A stretch of 9,626 nucleotides of DNA from Flavimaricola sp. Lineage in GTDB: Bacteria > Pseudomonadota > Alphaproteobacteria > Rhodobacterales > Rhodobacteraceae. Position numbers and translations under genes: made by a program. The notes beneath the pieces are model-generated. The model ran no database searches, had not been told where the DNA came from, and saw only the letters and a program-made list of their open reading frames with translations. Every line of letters starts with the position of its first letter. The stretch's first letter is position 1. Below, piece after piece: positions 1 through 5,614 of this stretch. The stretch lies in assembly GCA_023300365.1 (NCBI GenBank), contig JALZWD010000196.1, forward strand, positions 1 through 9,626, in the 5' to 3' direction.

Positions 1-845
1 ATCGCAAGGGCTTGCGCCTGATCGCCATCCGCGATCTTGCCCTTGCCAATCACCCGCTCCCAAAACGCGGTTTCCTCTGCGTCGGCTGCGGCCACCGCGC
101 GGATTATCGGCAAGGTCATCTTGCCTTCGCGCAAATCATCTCCGGTATTCTTGCCAATCGCAGCACCGCCCTGCCAATCAAGCAGGTCATCGACAATCTG
201 AAACGCAATCCCCAACGCATCACCATAGTCATAAAGCGCCGCCACCTGGCGGTCTTGGGCCTGCGCGATCACACCGCCCACTTCCATCGCCGCCGAAAAC
301 AGCGCCGCAGTCTTGCCGCGCACGACCTTTAGGTAAATCTCTTCGGTGGTCTCAAGGTTGCGCGCCGCCGTCAGCTGCAGCACCTCGCCCTCGGCAATCG
401 TTGCCGCCGCATTGGCCAAAATATCCAAAACCCGCAGGCTGCCGGTCTCAACCATCAACTGAAACGACCGGGCGAAAAGGTAATCGCCAACCAAAACGCT
501 GCTGGTGTTGTCCCAAAGCAGGTTCGCCGTTGGGCGCCCCCGCCGCTGGTCGCTCTCGTCGACCACGTCATCATGCAACAGTGTCGCCGTGTGAATAAAT
601 TCCACGGTCGCCGCCAAATGCACGTGATATGGCCCGCTGTATCCACACATCCGCGCCGCCGCCAGCGTCAGCATCGGCCGCACACGTTTGCCGCCCGCCT
701 CGACCAAATGCGCGGTCACCTGCGGAATACGCGGCGCATGCTCGCTTGCCATCCGCTCGCGGATCATCACATTGACGGCCTGCATGTCCTCGGACAAAGC
801 GGCGGCAAGCCGATCATGTGGTTTAAAACTGGCGGCTGTGGTCAT
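1..845 (-). CDS. ispB: Polyprenyl (octaprenyl/decaprenyl) diphosphate synthase, C-terminus outside window
   Basis: Long-chain trans-prenyl diphosphate synthase. It extends farnesyl diphosphate with isopentenyl diphosphate to make the side chain of ubiquinone. The visible 281 residues carry the family signatures in order: GGKRVRP at 51-57, the first aspartate-rich motif DDVVD at 92-96 followed by the RRGRPTANLLW segment, and the second motif DDLLD at 219-223. Family members are usually about 330 residues, so roughly 50 C-terminal residues lie beyond the left edge. The ATG at 845 is the only in-frame ATG, GTG or TTG between the upstream stop (894-896) and the first conserved block. A GAGG lies about 17 bases upstream, which is far for a ribosome binding site. 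The gene is divergent from the DUF2007 gene across 54 bases that must hold both promoters. Rhodobacterales mostly make ubiquinone-10, so the product may be decaprenyl diphosphate (then ddsA); chain length cannot be read from this sequence. Confidence 0.93.
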   Translation of the reverse strand, partial: MTTAASFKPHDRLAAALSEDMQAVNVMIRERMASEHAPRIPQVTAHLVEAGGKRVRPMLTLAAARMCGYSGPYHVHLAATVEFIHTATLLHDDVVDESDQRRGRPTANLLWDNTSSVLVGDYLFARSFQLMVETGSLRVLDILANAAATIAEGEVLQLTAARNLETTEEIYLKVVRGKTAALFSAAMEVGGVIAQAQDRQVAALYDYGDALGIAFQIVDDLLDWQGGAAIGKNTGDDLREGKMTLPIIRAVAAADAEETAFWERVIGKGKIADGDQAQALA

Positions 846-899
846 CTTGATCTTGGCCCCATCCTCGACAAAGCGGGCGTCACCGCTTAGCTGCTAGAT

Positions 900-1115
900 A
901 TGATTGAATTGCTGCGCACAAACGATCCAACAATTATCGCCTTTGCCAACGCCCTTCTTGATGGCGAGGGTATAGAGGTGTTTGAATTGGACGTAAATAT
1001 GAGCATCCTTGATGGCTCCATAGGCATATTGCCGCGTCGCCTTATGGTGCGCGACGGCGACTATGACCAAGCCCTCAGGGTGATGACGGATAATGACATC
1101 GACCTTGGATACTAA
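900..1115 (+). CDS. DUF2007 family small protein
   Basis: A 71-residue protein that I recognise as DUF2007, named in Pfam a putative prokaryotic signal-transducing protein; no function is established that I know of. Typical features are the MIELLRTNDP start, the stretch around GEGIEVFELD (29-38), and the block GSIGILPRRLMV (44-55) before a C-terminal segment ending NDIDLGY. There is no signal peptide or membrane segment. The ATG at 900 gives the family's usual N-terminus, but no Shine-Dalgarno sequence precedes it, so initiation may be weak or on a short leader. The 3' end overlaps the start of the methyltransferase gene by 23 bases, suggesting one transcript and coupled translation. Confidence 0.85.
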   Translation: MIELLRTNDPTIIAFANALLDGEGIEVFELDVNMSILDGSIGILPRRLMVRDGDYDQALRVMTDNDIDLGY

Positions 1116-1860
1116 GACCACAGACGACGCCTTCCTTGGGGGGCGTTTGTCCTTGCTGCAACCGCGCGTTGGCTACCGCGCTGGCGTTGATCCGGTATTG
1201 CTGGCCGCCGCTGTGCCCGCGAAATCGGGGCAAAGCCTGCTTGATCTGGGCTGCGGTGTGGGCACGGCAATGTTGTGCCTGCATGCCCGCGTGGCGGGGC
1301 TGTCGCTGACCGGGGTTGAGGTCCAAAGCCGCTATGCCGATCTCGCCCGCGAAAACGCCGCCCGCAACGACGCTGTGGCCACGGTCTATACAAATGATCT
1401 TGCCGATCTGCCTGCTGGCCTGCGCGCACAACAATTTGATCACGTCATCGCCAACCCACCCTATTTTGGCCGCGCCGCGGGCACTGCCTCGCGTGATCCC
1501 GGGCGCGACACGGCCTTTGCCGGTGACACCACGCTGGCCACATGGATCACCACCGCCGCCAAACGCTGCGCGCCCAAGGGCACCGTGACCATCATCCAAA
1601 AGACCAGCCGCCTCCCCGAGCTGCTCGCCGCGATGCCCGCCACACTTGGCTCGCGGGTTGTGCTGCCGCTTGCGGGCCGCGCGGGCCGCGACGCCGACCG
1701 CGTGATCGTCCAAGCCCGCCAAAACGGCCGCGCCGCGTTTCGGCTTTTGGCGCCTTTGGTCCTGCATCAGGGCGGCGATCATGGCGCCGACACGCCCGAC
1801 TACACATCAATTTTATCAGCGATTCTGATGAATGCGGCCCCATTACCGCTTACATCTTAA
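1093..1860 (+). CDS. TrmN6/YfiC-type N6-adenine methyltransferase
   Basis: A class I SAM-dependent methyltransferase of 255 residues. The SAM-binding motif I is DLGCGVGTA at 51-59, with an acidic residue at the end of the second strand in TGVEVQ (73-78). The N6-adenine catalytic motif is NPPYF at 121-125. The N-terminal block, with DDAFLGG (11-17) followed by Q23-P24, is typical of the family that methylates adenine 37 of tRNA1(Val) in E. coli. The family match is firm; the exact tRNA target in this organism is inferred. The ATG at 1093 lies inside the DUF2007 gene, and AGGG at 1077-1080 is a possible ribosome binding site. A TTG at 1105 is a weaker alternative start. The two genes form a short operon. 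Confidence 0.86.
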   Translation: MTSTLDTKTTDDAFLGGRLSLLQPRVGYRAGVDPVLLAAAVPAKSGQSLLDLGCGVGTAMLCLHARVAGLSLTGVEVQSRYADLARENAARNDAVATVYTNDLADLPAGLRAQQFDHVIANPPYFGRAAGTASRDPGRDTAFAGDTTLATWITTAAKRCAPKGTVTIIQKTSRLPELLAAMPATLGSRVVLPLAGRAGRDADRVIVQARQNGRAAFRLLAPLVLHQGGDHGADTPDYTSILSAILMNAAPLPLTS

Positions 1861-1906
1861 TCAGATCGTAAGAATTGCGCAGGAACCTGAAACAGTTGAC
1901 CGAATT

Positions 1907-1919
1907 GCTGCGGCGCAGC
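1907..1919. promoter_or_regulatory. GCTGC-GGC-GCAGC inverted repeat upstream of the YdcH-type gene
   Basis: A perfect 5-base inverted repeat with a 3-base centre, containing CTGC-N3-GCAG. It lies 66 bases before the YdcH-type start, in the 124-base gap after the methyltransferase gene. From memory, CTGC-N3/4-GCAG resembles the site described for the polyhydroxyalkanoate regulator PhaR of Paracoccus. A TTGACC hexamer at 1896-1901 just before it could be a -35 element, but no good -10 follows. It could equally be a small RNA hairpin or chance. Confidence 0.3.
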
Positions 1920-1984
1920 GTGACAGCCATCGCAATTTGTGATTCGATCTAAGAACTGAAGATCAAAACAGGAGGAGGACCCTA

Positions 1985-2149
1985 ATGAACCTAACGTCCC
2001 ACTTGAACGAGCTCAGAAAAAAACACCAACACCTCTCAGAAGCGGTAGAACAAGCCCAACGAAGTCCCGCGACAGACGATCTTGAGATCGTCCACCTCAA
2101 GAAACGAAAACTCCACATCAAAGAAGAGATCACACGCCTCTCGGCCTAG
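1985..2149 (+). CDS. YdcH/DUF465 family small protein
   Basis: A 54-residue protein beginning MNLTSHLNELRKKH and ending EEITRLSA. It matches the YdcH/DUF465 family, small charged helical proteins of unknown function common in proteobacteria. The heptad-like spacing of leucine, valine and isoleucine across residues 7-52 (L7, L10, L17, V21, L33, V36, L38, L43, I45, I49, L52) suggests a helical hairpin or coiled coil. An exceptionally good ribosome binding site, AGGAGGAGG, lies at 1971-1979 just before the ATG, so this small gene is probably well expressed. It is separated from the methyltransferase gene by 124 bases and probably has its own promoter there. A short inverted repeat (GATCT at 1946-1950, AGATC at 1960-1964) sits just upstream of the ribosome binding site. 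Confidence 0.82.
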   Translation: MNLTSHLNELRKKHQHLSEAVEQAQRSPATDDLEIVHLKKRKLHIKEEITRLSA

Positions 2150-2158
2150 TAGATCTGT

Positions 2159-2193
2159 GGCGGTGTCGGCCCTCGCTTTGTGCGGGCACCGCC
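2159..2193. terminator. Possible bidirectional hairpin between convergent genes
   Basis: GGCGGTG at 2159-2165 pairs with CACCGCC at 2187-2193, and an inner imperfect stem (CCC..CGC with GCGGG) can form. It fills the short gap between the YdcH-type stop and the LysR stop, where a shared terminator is expected. No T-run follows on either strand, so a rho-independent terminator is not proven. Confidence 0.35.
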
Positions 2194-3125
2194 TAGCTGA
2201 TTTCGACCATCCTGCGCCCATCCTCAAACGCGCGGCTCGCCTCGATTTCCTTCAAAACCCACGCCTCAAACGCCGCCACATGTGGCCGCTTTTCTGACCC
2301 AAGCGGGCAGATAAACCGAAACTGTGCGGGTGTGACCAACGCCACCGGAAACGGCGCCAGCAAACGCCCCTGTTCCAACGCACGTGTGGCCAATGACACC
2401 CGGCCCAAAACCACGCCCAACCCCGACATCGCCGCATCCAATGCATGATCCCCTTGCGAAAACCGCACGCCGTGGCTGACGTCCATCGCCACGCCCGCCT
2501 CACGCGCCCATGCGGCCCAATTGGTTTTGGTGTTCAAAAATGCCGTTGAATCGTCGTGCACAAGGGGCGCATGCACCAAATCAGCGGGCGTCTTGAACCG
2601 CGCCGCCACCTCGGGCGTCATCATCGGGGTCAGCCAATCGCGCATCAGGGGCCGCGAATACACACCCGTCTCCTCGCCCATCCCAAAACGGATCGCCACA
2701 TCCACGTCATCGCGCTCAATATCAACAATCTTTAGGCCCGCGGCAAAGCGCAACTCGATCTCCGGGTGGGCCTGCGCAAAGTCAAACATGCGCGGCGCGA
2801 GCCATTTGGATGTGAACGCAGGCCCCGCCGTTACAGTTAAATTTTTGTTATCATTGAGCCGCTGCGCCGTGCGCCACGCTTGCGTCAACGCCACAAACCC
2901 CTCGGCAACGCCGGGCATCAAGACACGCCCCGCCTCAGTCAACTCCACAGCACGGTTTAAACGCCGGAACACAGGTTGCCCCAGATGCTCTTCTAGTGAT
3001 TTGATTTGAAACGATAATGCGGCAGGAGTGACGTTCAACTCATCCGCTGCGAGGGCAAAAGACATATGCCGCGCAGCAGCATCAAAGGCGCGCAGGGCGG
3101 TAAGAGGGGGCAATCGGTCCGTCAT
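2193..3125 (-). CDS. LysR-family transcriptional regulator, GcvA-like
   Basis: A 310-residue DNA-binding regulator. The N-terminal winged helix-turn-helix spans about residues 8-67, with the typical run LRAFDAAARHMSF, then AADELNVTPAALSFQI, and LFRR-like VFRRLNRAVELTEAG. A linker helix follows, then a substrate-binding domain from about 94 to 300. Residues TSKWLAPRMFDFAQAHPEI match the GcvA/AmpR-like subgroup, common in many copies in Roseobacter genomes, so the name does not prove control of glycine cleavage. The start at 3125 gives the normal N-terminus; GAGGT sits immediately before the ATG, closer than is ideal. The gene is divergent from a 32-residue small gene across 114 bases. For LysR proteins this arrangement usually means that the regulator controls both itself and its divergent neighbour. 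Confidence 0.9.
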   Translation of the reverse strand: MTDRLPPLTALRAFDAAARHMSFALAADELNVTPAALSFQIKSLEEHLGQPVFRRLNRAVELTEAGRVLMPGVAEGFVALTQAWRTAQRLNDNKNLTVTAGPAFTSKWLAPRMFDFAQAHPEIELRFAAGLKIVDIERDDVDVAIRFGMGEETGVYSRPLMRDWLTPMMTPEVAARFKTPADLVHAPLVHDDSTAFLNTKTNWAAWAREAGVAMDVSHGVRFSQGDHALDAAMSGLGVVLGRVSLATRALEQGRLLAPFPVALVTPAQFRFICPLGSEKRPHVAAFEAWVLKEIEASRAFEDGRRMVEIS

Positions 3126-3134
3126 ACCTCACAC

Positions 3135-3145
3135 AAGTAATACTT
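3135..3145. promoter_or_regulatory. AAGTA-A-TACTT palindrome upstream of the LysR gene
   Basis: A perfect 5-base inverted repeat with a single central base, 9 bases upstream of the LysR start codon, within the 114-base divergent region. A site so close to the start could allow autorepression. The family's classical T-N11-A pattern is not clearly met, so this is a candidate only. Confidence 0.25.
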
Positions 3146-3239
3146 AACTGAACACATGGAAAGTCTCGTTTGTCGCCAAGGCCTGAAATGCGCATATTAA
3201 AGTCATCAAGACATCCCGACCCCCAAGAGGAGACACACA

Positions 3240-3338
3240 ATGTTCGAAGCCACATCAGACAAGCGCACACGTGACGCGATCCGCAATGCACATGCCCAAC
3301 GCGGGGCCATGCTGCGCAGCTTTTTTCGCCGCAAGTAA
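3240..3338 (+). CDS. Small basic protein, 32 residues, unknown function
   Basis: An ATG at 3240 opens a 32-residue frame ending at TAA 3336-3338. The protein starts MFEATSDKRTRDAIRNAH and ends RGAMLRSFFRRK. It has 9 lysine/arginine residues against 3 acidic ones, a basic amphipathic-helix-like middle and an FFRRK tail. There is no signal peptide or membrane segment. Support for a real gene is a good Shine-Dalgarno (GAGGAGA, about 3227-3233) at proper spacing and a strong rho-independent terminator about 55 bases downstream. It is also divergent from a LysR gene. A weak promoter fit upstream is TTGTCG (3170-3175), 17 bases, then CATATT (3193-3198). I do not recognise the family with certainty; short basic R-x-AI-x-x-AH-type proteins seem familiar from Roseobacters, but that is memory. 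It could instead be a regulatory upstream peptide or part of a small RNA. Confidence 0.6.
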   Translation: MFEATSDKRTRDAIRNAHAQRGAMLRSFFRRK

Positions 3339-3358
3339 CGCTCCGGGTAACGCTCCGG
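3335..3358 (+). repeat. Two tandem 12-base copies of GTAACGCTCCGG
   Basis: Two perfect head-to-tail copies, at 3335-3346 and 3347-3358. The first copy contains the stop codon of the 32-residue gene; since the unit is 12 bases, the second copy repeats a TAA in the same frame. It looks like a recent local duplication at the 3' end of that gene. Confidence 0.8.
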
Positions 3359-3393
3359 CAGGCTCAGGGGATCACCCCCGTCCAGCCGAACGT

Positions 3394-3429
3394 AAAAGGG
3401 CCGCCCCAACATCAGGGCGGCCCTTTTTT
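3394..3429. terminator. Strong rho-independent terminator, probably bidirectional
   Basis: A perfect 9-base-pair stem: GGGCCGCCC at 3398-3406 pairs with GGGCGGCCC at 3415-3423 around an 8-base loop. It is preceded by AAAA and followed by six T on the plus strand. On the plus strand it ends the transcript of the 32-residue gene. On the minus strand the upstream AAAA becomes a U-run, and the structure sits 17 bases after the phaB stop codon, so it should also end the phaA-phaB transcript. Confidence 0.92.
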
Positions 3430-3446
3430 AGTCCAAAACGCGGACC

Positions 3447-4172
3447 CTAGGCCAAATACTGACCACCATTGGCCGACAATGTCGCACCAGTCACAAAACC
3501 CGCATCATCCGACGTCAGGAACGACACCGCCCGCGCAATTTCCTCAGGCTCGCCCAAACGGCCCACAGGAATCTGCGGCAAGATCACGTCATTCATCACC
3601 TTTTCAGGGATCGTGCTCATCATCTCGGTATTGATATAACCGGGTGCCACAACATTTACCGTAATGCCCGCACGCGCGCCCTCTTGGGCCAACGCCTTGG
3701 TAAACCCGATATCGCCCGCCTTGGTCGCGGCATAGTTGGCTTGGGCAAACTGCCCCTTTTGGCCATTGATCGAGCTGATCGTGACGATCCGGCCAAACTT
3801 GCGCGTCCGCATGCCACCCCAAACGTTGTGCGTCATGTTGAACACACCGTTCAGGTTGGTATCGATGCATTCGTGCCATTGCTGCGGCGTCATCTTATGA
3901 AACGGCGCATCCCGCGTGATACCCGCGTTGTTTACCAAAACATCCACGTCACCCAGATCGCTGGCAACCTGCGCGATACCGGCCTGACAGGCATCGTAAT
4001 CGGCAACGTTCCATTTATAGGTTTTGATCCCCGTTTCGGCGGTAAACGCGGCAGCGGCCTCATCATTGCCAGCATAGGTGGCGGCAACGGTCATACCATT
4101 GGCTTTCAGGGCTTTGGAAATGGCGGCACCGATCCCACGGGATCCTCCGGTGACGATAGCAACACGTGACAT
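3447..4172 (-). CDS. phaB: Acetoacetyl-CoA reductase (NADPH), SDR family
   Basis: Reduces acetoacetyl-CoA to (R)-3-hydroxybutyryl-CoA, the monomer for polyhydroxybutyrate. The 241 residues form a classical short-chain dehydrogenase: cofactor motif TGGSRGIG at 8-15, NNAG at 81-84, and active-site residues N106, S134, Y147 and K151 (YxxxK). The segments NGQKGQFAQANYAATKAG and VAPGYINTEM are characteristic of PhaB rather than FabG. The start is well supported by AAGGAGAG (4177-4184) at good spacing. It lies downstream of phaA, but the 118-base spacer contains hairpins and a promoter-like element, so phaB may also be transcribed alone. A strong terminator follows the stop. No phaC synthase gene is seen in the window. 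Confidence 0.94.
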   Translation of the reverse strand: MSRVAIVTGGSRGIGAAISKALKANGMTVAATYAGNDEAAAAFTAETGIKTYKWNVADYDACQAGIAQVASDLGDVDVLVNNAGITRDAPFHKMTPQQWHECIDTNLNGVFNMTHNVWGGMRTRKFGRIVTISSINGQKGQFAQANYAATKAGDIGFTKALAQEGARAGITVNVVAPGYINTEMMSTIPEKVMNDVILPQIPVGRLGEPEEIARAVSFLTSDDAGFVTGATLSANGGQYLA

Positions 4173-4205
4173 AGCTCTCTCCTTCTGAAGAATTCAGTTA
4201 GTAAT

Positions 4206-4234
4206 TTATTATCAATTTCAGATTTCTTGCGCAA
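4206..4234 (-). promoter_or_regulatory. Candidate promoter for phaB
   Basis: On the minus strand TTGCGC (plus 4229-4234) is followed after 15 bases by GATAAT (plus 4208-4213), or after 17 bases by TAATAA (plus 4206-4211). The stretch from here to the phaB ribosome binding site is strikingly AT-rich for this genome. The -35 hexamer is also one arm of an inverted repeat, so a bound protein there could block it. This is a pattern match only. Confidence 0.4.
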
Positions 4235-4245
4235 CATTATTGCGC
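4229..4245. promoter_or_regulatory. GCGCAA/TTGCGC inverted repeat in the phaA-phaB spacer
   Basis: A perfect 6-base inverted repeat with a 5-base centre: GCGCAA at 4229-4234 and TTGCGC at 4240-4245. In RNA it forms a short hairpin; in DNA it overlaps the -35 hexamer proposed for phaB. It could be an operator or a processing structure. Confidence 0.4.
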
Positions 4246-4252
4246 CACAAAT

Positions 4253-4279
4253 GCAAAGGTGACGCGAGGCCACCTTCGC
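4253..4279. other. Hairpin in the phaA-phaB spacer
   Basis: GCAAAGGTG at 4253-4261 pairs with CACCTTCGC at 4271-4279 around a 9-base loop. As transcribed on the minus strand the stem is 9 pairs with one G-U pair. It starts 11 bases after the phaA stop. No U-run follows, so it is more likely an RNA-stabilising 3' structure or attenuation point than a full terminator. Confidence 0.5.
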
Positions 4280-4290
4280 AATTCTTAAGG

Positions 4291-5466
4291 TCAGGGACGC
4301 TCAACACAAAGTGCGACACCCATACCACCACCAATACACAAAGTGGCGAGGCCCTTCTTGGCATCGCGGCGCTTCATCTCAAACAACAAGGTGTTCAACA
4401 CACGACACCCCGAGGCACCGATGGGGTGACCAATGGCAATCGCGCCACCGTTCACATTCACAATCGACGGGTCCCAACCCATATCTTTATTCACCGCACA
4501 GGCCTGTGCCGCAAAGGCCTCGTTGGCCTCAACCAGATCCAGATCATCAATCGACCAACCCGCCTTATCAAGCGCCTTGCGCGAGGCATAGATTGGGCCC
4601 ACGCCCATAATTGATGGGTCCAAACCGGCGGTGGCATAGGATGCAATCCGCGCCAGCGGCTCAATCCCACGCTTCTCGGCATCATCGGCACTCATCAACA
4701 ATGTCGCCGCCGCACCATCATTCAAGCCCGACGCATTCGCCGCTGTCACTGTGCCCTCTTTGGTAAACGCGGGCCGCATTTTGGCCATCGCCTCAATGTT
4801 GGCGCCGTGGCGGATGTATTCATCACTATCCACAGTGATATCACCCTTGCGGTTCTTCACCACAAATGCCGCGATCTCATCGGCAAACTTGCCGGCCTTT
4901 TGCGCGGCCTCGGCCTTGTTCTGGCTGGCCACGGCAAACGCATCTTGATCATCGCGGCTGATCTGCCACTTCTCGGCAACGTTCTCGGCGGTTTGACCCA
5001 TGTGGTAGTTGTTGAACGCGTCCCAAAGCCCGTCTTTGATCATCGTATCAATAAGCTTCATATCGCCCATCTTTTGCCCGGCACGAACCGCTTGGGCATG
5101 TGTCGACAGCGTCATGTTCTCTTGGCCACCGGCCGCCACAACCGAAGCATCGCCCAACATGATATGCTGTGCGCCAAGGGCCACGGCACGAAGGCCAGAA
5201 CCACACACCTGATTGATCCCCCATGCGGCGCTCTCTTGCGGCAACCCGGCATTGATATGCGCCTGACGCGCCGGGTTTTGCCCCTGCGCGGCGGTCAAAA
5301 CCTGTCCCATAATCGTCTCAGAAACTTCGGAAGGGTCAATACCCGCACGGGCGACGACCTCTTTCAAAACATGAGCGCCCAAATCATGGGCTGCGGTCCC
5401 GGCAAAGGCTCCGCCAAAGCTGCCTACGGCGGTCCGTGCGGCGGATGCGATTACGACATTGGTCAT
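4291..5466 (-). CDS. phaA: Acetyl-CoA acetyltransferase (beta-ketothiolase)
   Basis: Condenses two acetyl-CoA to acetoacetyl-CoA, the first step of polyhydroxybutyrate synthesis. The 391 residues match the usual thiolase length. The acyl-accepting cysteine is C88 in [10 protein letters not shown]. The other catalytic residues are H347 in [14 protein letters not shown] and C377 in [15 protein letters not shown] is at 315-321. The N-terminus [19 protein letters not shown] is standard, and GGGAG-type AAAGGGAG lies about 9 bases before the ATG. It is first of the phaA-phaB pair. The 148-base region between it and the EAL gene holds two inverted repeats and must contain its promoter. One visible candidate is TTGACC (minus strand, about 5510), but its -10 partner is poor. 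Biosynthetic rather than degradative use is inferred from the adjacent phaB. Confidence 0.95.
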   Translation of the reverse strand: MTNVVIASAARTAVGSFGGAFAGTAAHDLGAHVLKEVVARAGIDPSEVSETIMGQVLTAAQGQNPARQAHINAGLPQESAAWGINQVCGSGLRAVALGAQHIMLGDASVVAAGGQENMTLSTHAQAVRAGQKMGDMKLIDTMIKDGLWDAFNNYHMGQTAENVAEKWQISRDDQDAFAVASQNKAEAAQKAGKFADEIAAFVVKNRKGDITVDSDEYIRHGANIEAMAKMRPAFTKEGTVTAANASGLNDGAAATLLMSADDAEKRGIEPLARIASYATAGLDPSIMGVGPIYASRKALDKAGWSIDDLDLVEANEAFAAQACAVNKDMGWDPSIVNVNGGAIAIGHPIGASGCRVLNTLLFEMKRRDAKKGLATLCIGGGMGVALCVERP

Positions 5467-5533
5467 TGAATAAGGCTCCCTTTCTGAAATCCTGAAGATC
5501 GGGAACGCTGGGTCAATTGCCGCCGCGCCCCCC

Positions 5534-5546
5534 GGCTGCTGCAGCC
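5534..5546. promoter_or_regulatory. GGCTGC-T-GCAGCC palindrome upstream of phaA
   Basis: A perfect 6-base inverted repeat with one central base, 67 bases upstream of the phaA start codon. It resembles a dimeric regulator site. It contains CTGC and GCAG arms like the PhaR motif I remember, but with a 1-base rather than 3-4-base centre. Confidence 0.35.
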
Positions 5547-5548
5547 CG

Positions 5549-5585
5549 TCTTAGGCGGCGAAACGGCTCAGAGCAACGCCTAAGA
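5549..5585. promoter_or_regulatory. 9-base inverted repeat between EAL gene and phaA
   Basis: TCTTAGGCG at 5549-5557 and CGCCTAAGA at 5577-5585 are exact inverse complements separated by 19 bases. The repeat lies 29 bases after the EAL stop and about 83 bases before phaA. It could be two half-sites of an operator or a long-loop hairpin ending the EAL transcript; no U-run is present. Confidence 0.4.
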
Positions 5586-5614
5586 ACTGGGCGCATATCA
5601 GGATTGCCCCTAGG

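Noticed and set aside
12..890. Several plus-strand frames across the left end
   Set aside because: They are shadows of the minus-strand polyprenyl diphosphate synthase, which has both aspartate-rich motifs in frame.
1075..1782. 235-residue open frame on the minus strand opposite the methyltransferase
   Set aside because: It is the mirror of a well-supported methyltransferase gene with clear motifs; its composition (glycine, arginine, alanine, histidine) is typical of an antisense frame in GC-rich coding DNA and it has no family features.
1861..1984. tRNA or small RNA gene in the gap after the methyltransferase
   Set aside because: No cloverleaf or terminator with a U-run is visible; the small inverted repeats there are better described as possible regulatory sites.
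4807..5469. 220-residue open frame on the plus strand opposite phaA
   Set aside because: phaA on the other strand is complete with all catalytic residues; the opposite frame has no recognisable domain and no ribosome binding site worth noting.
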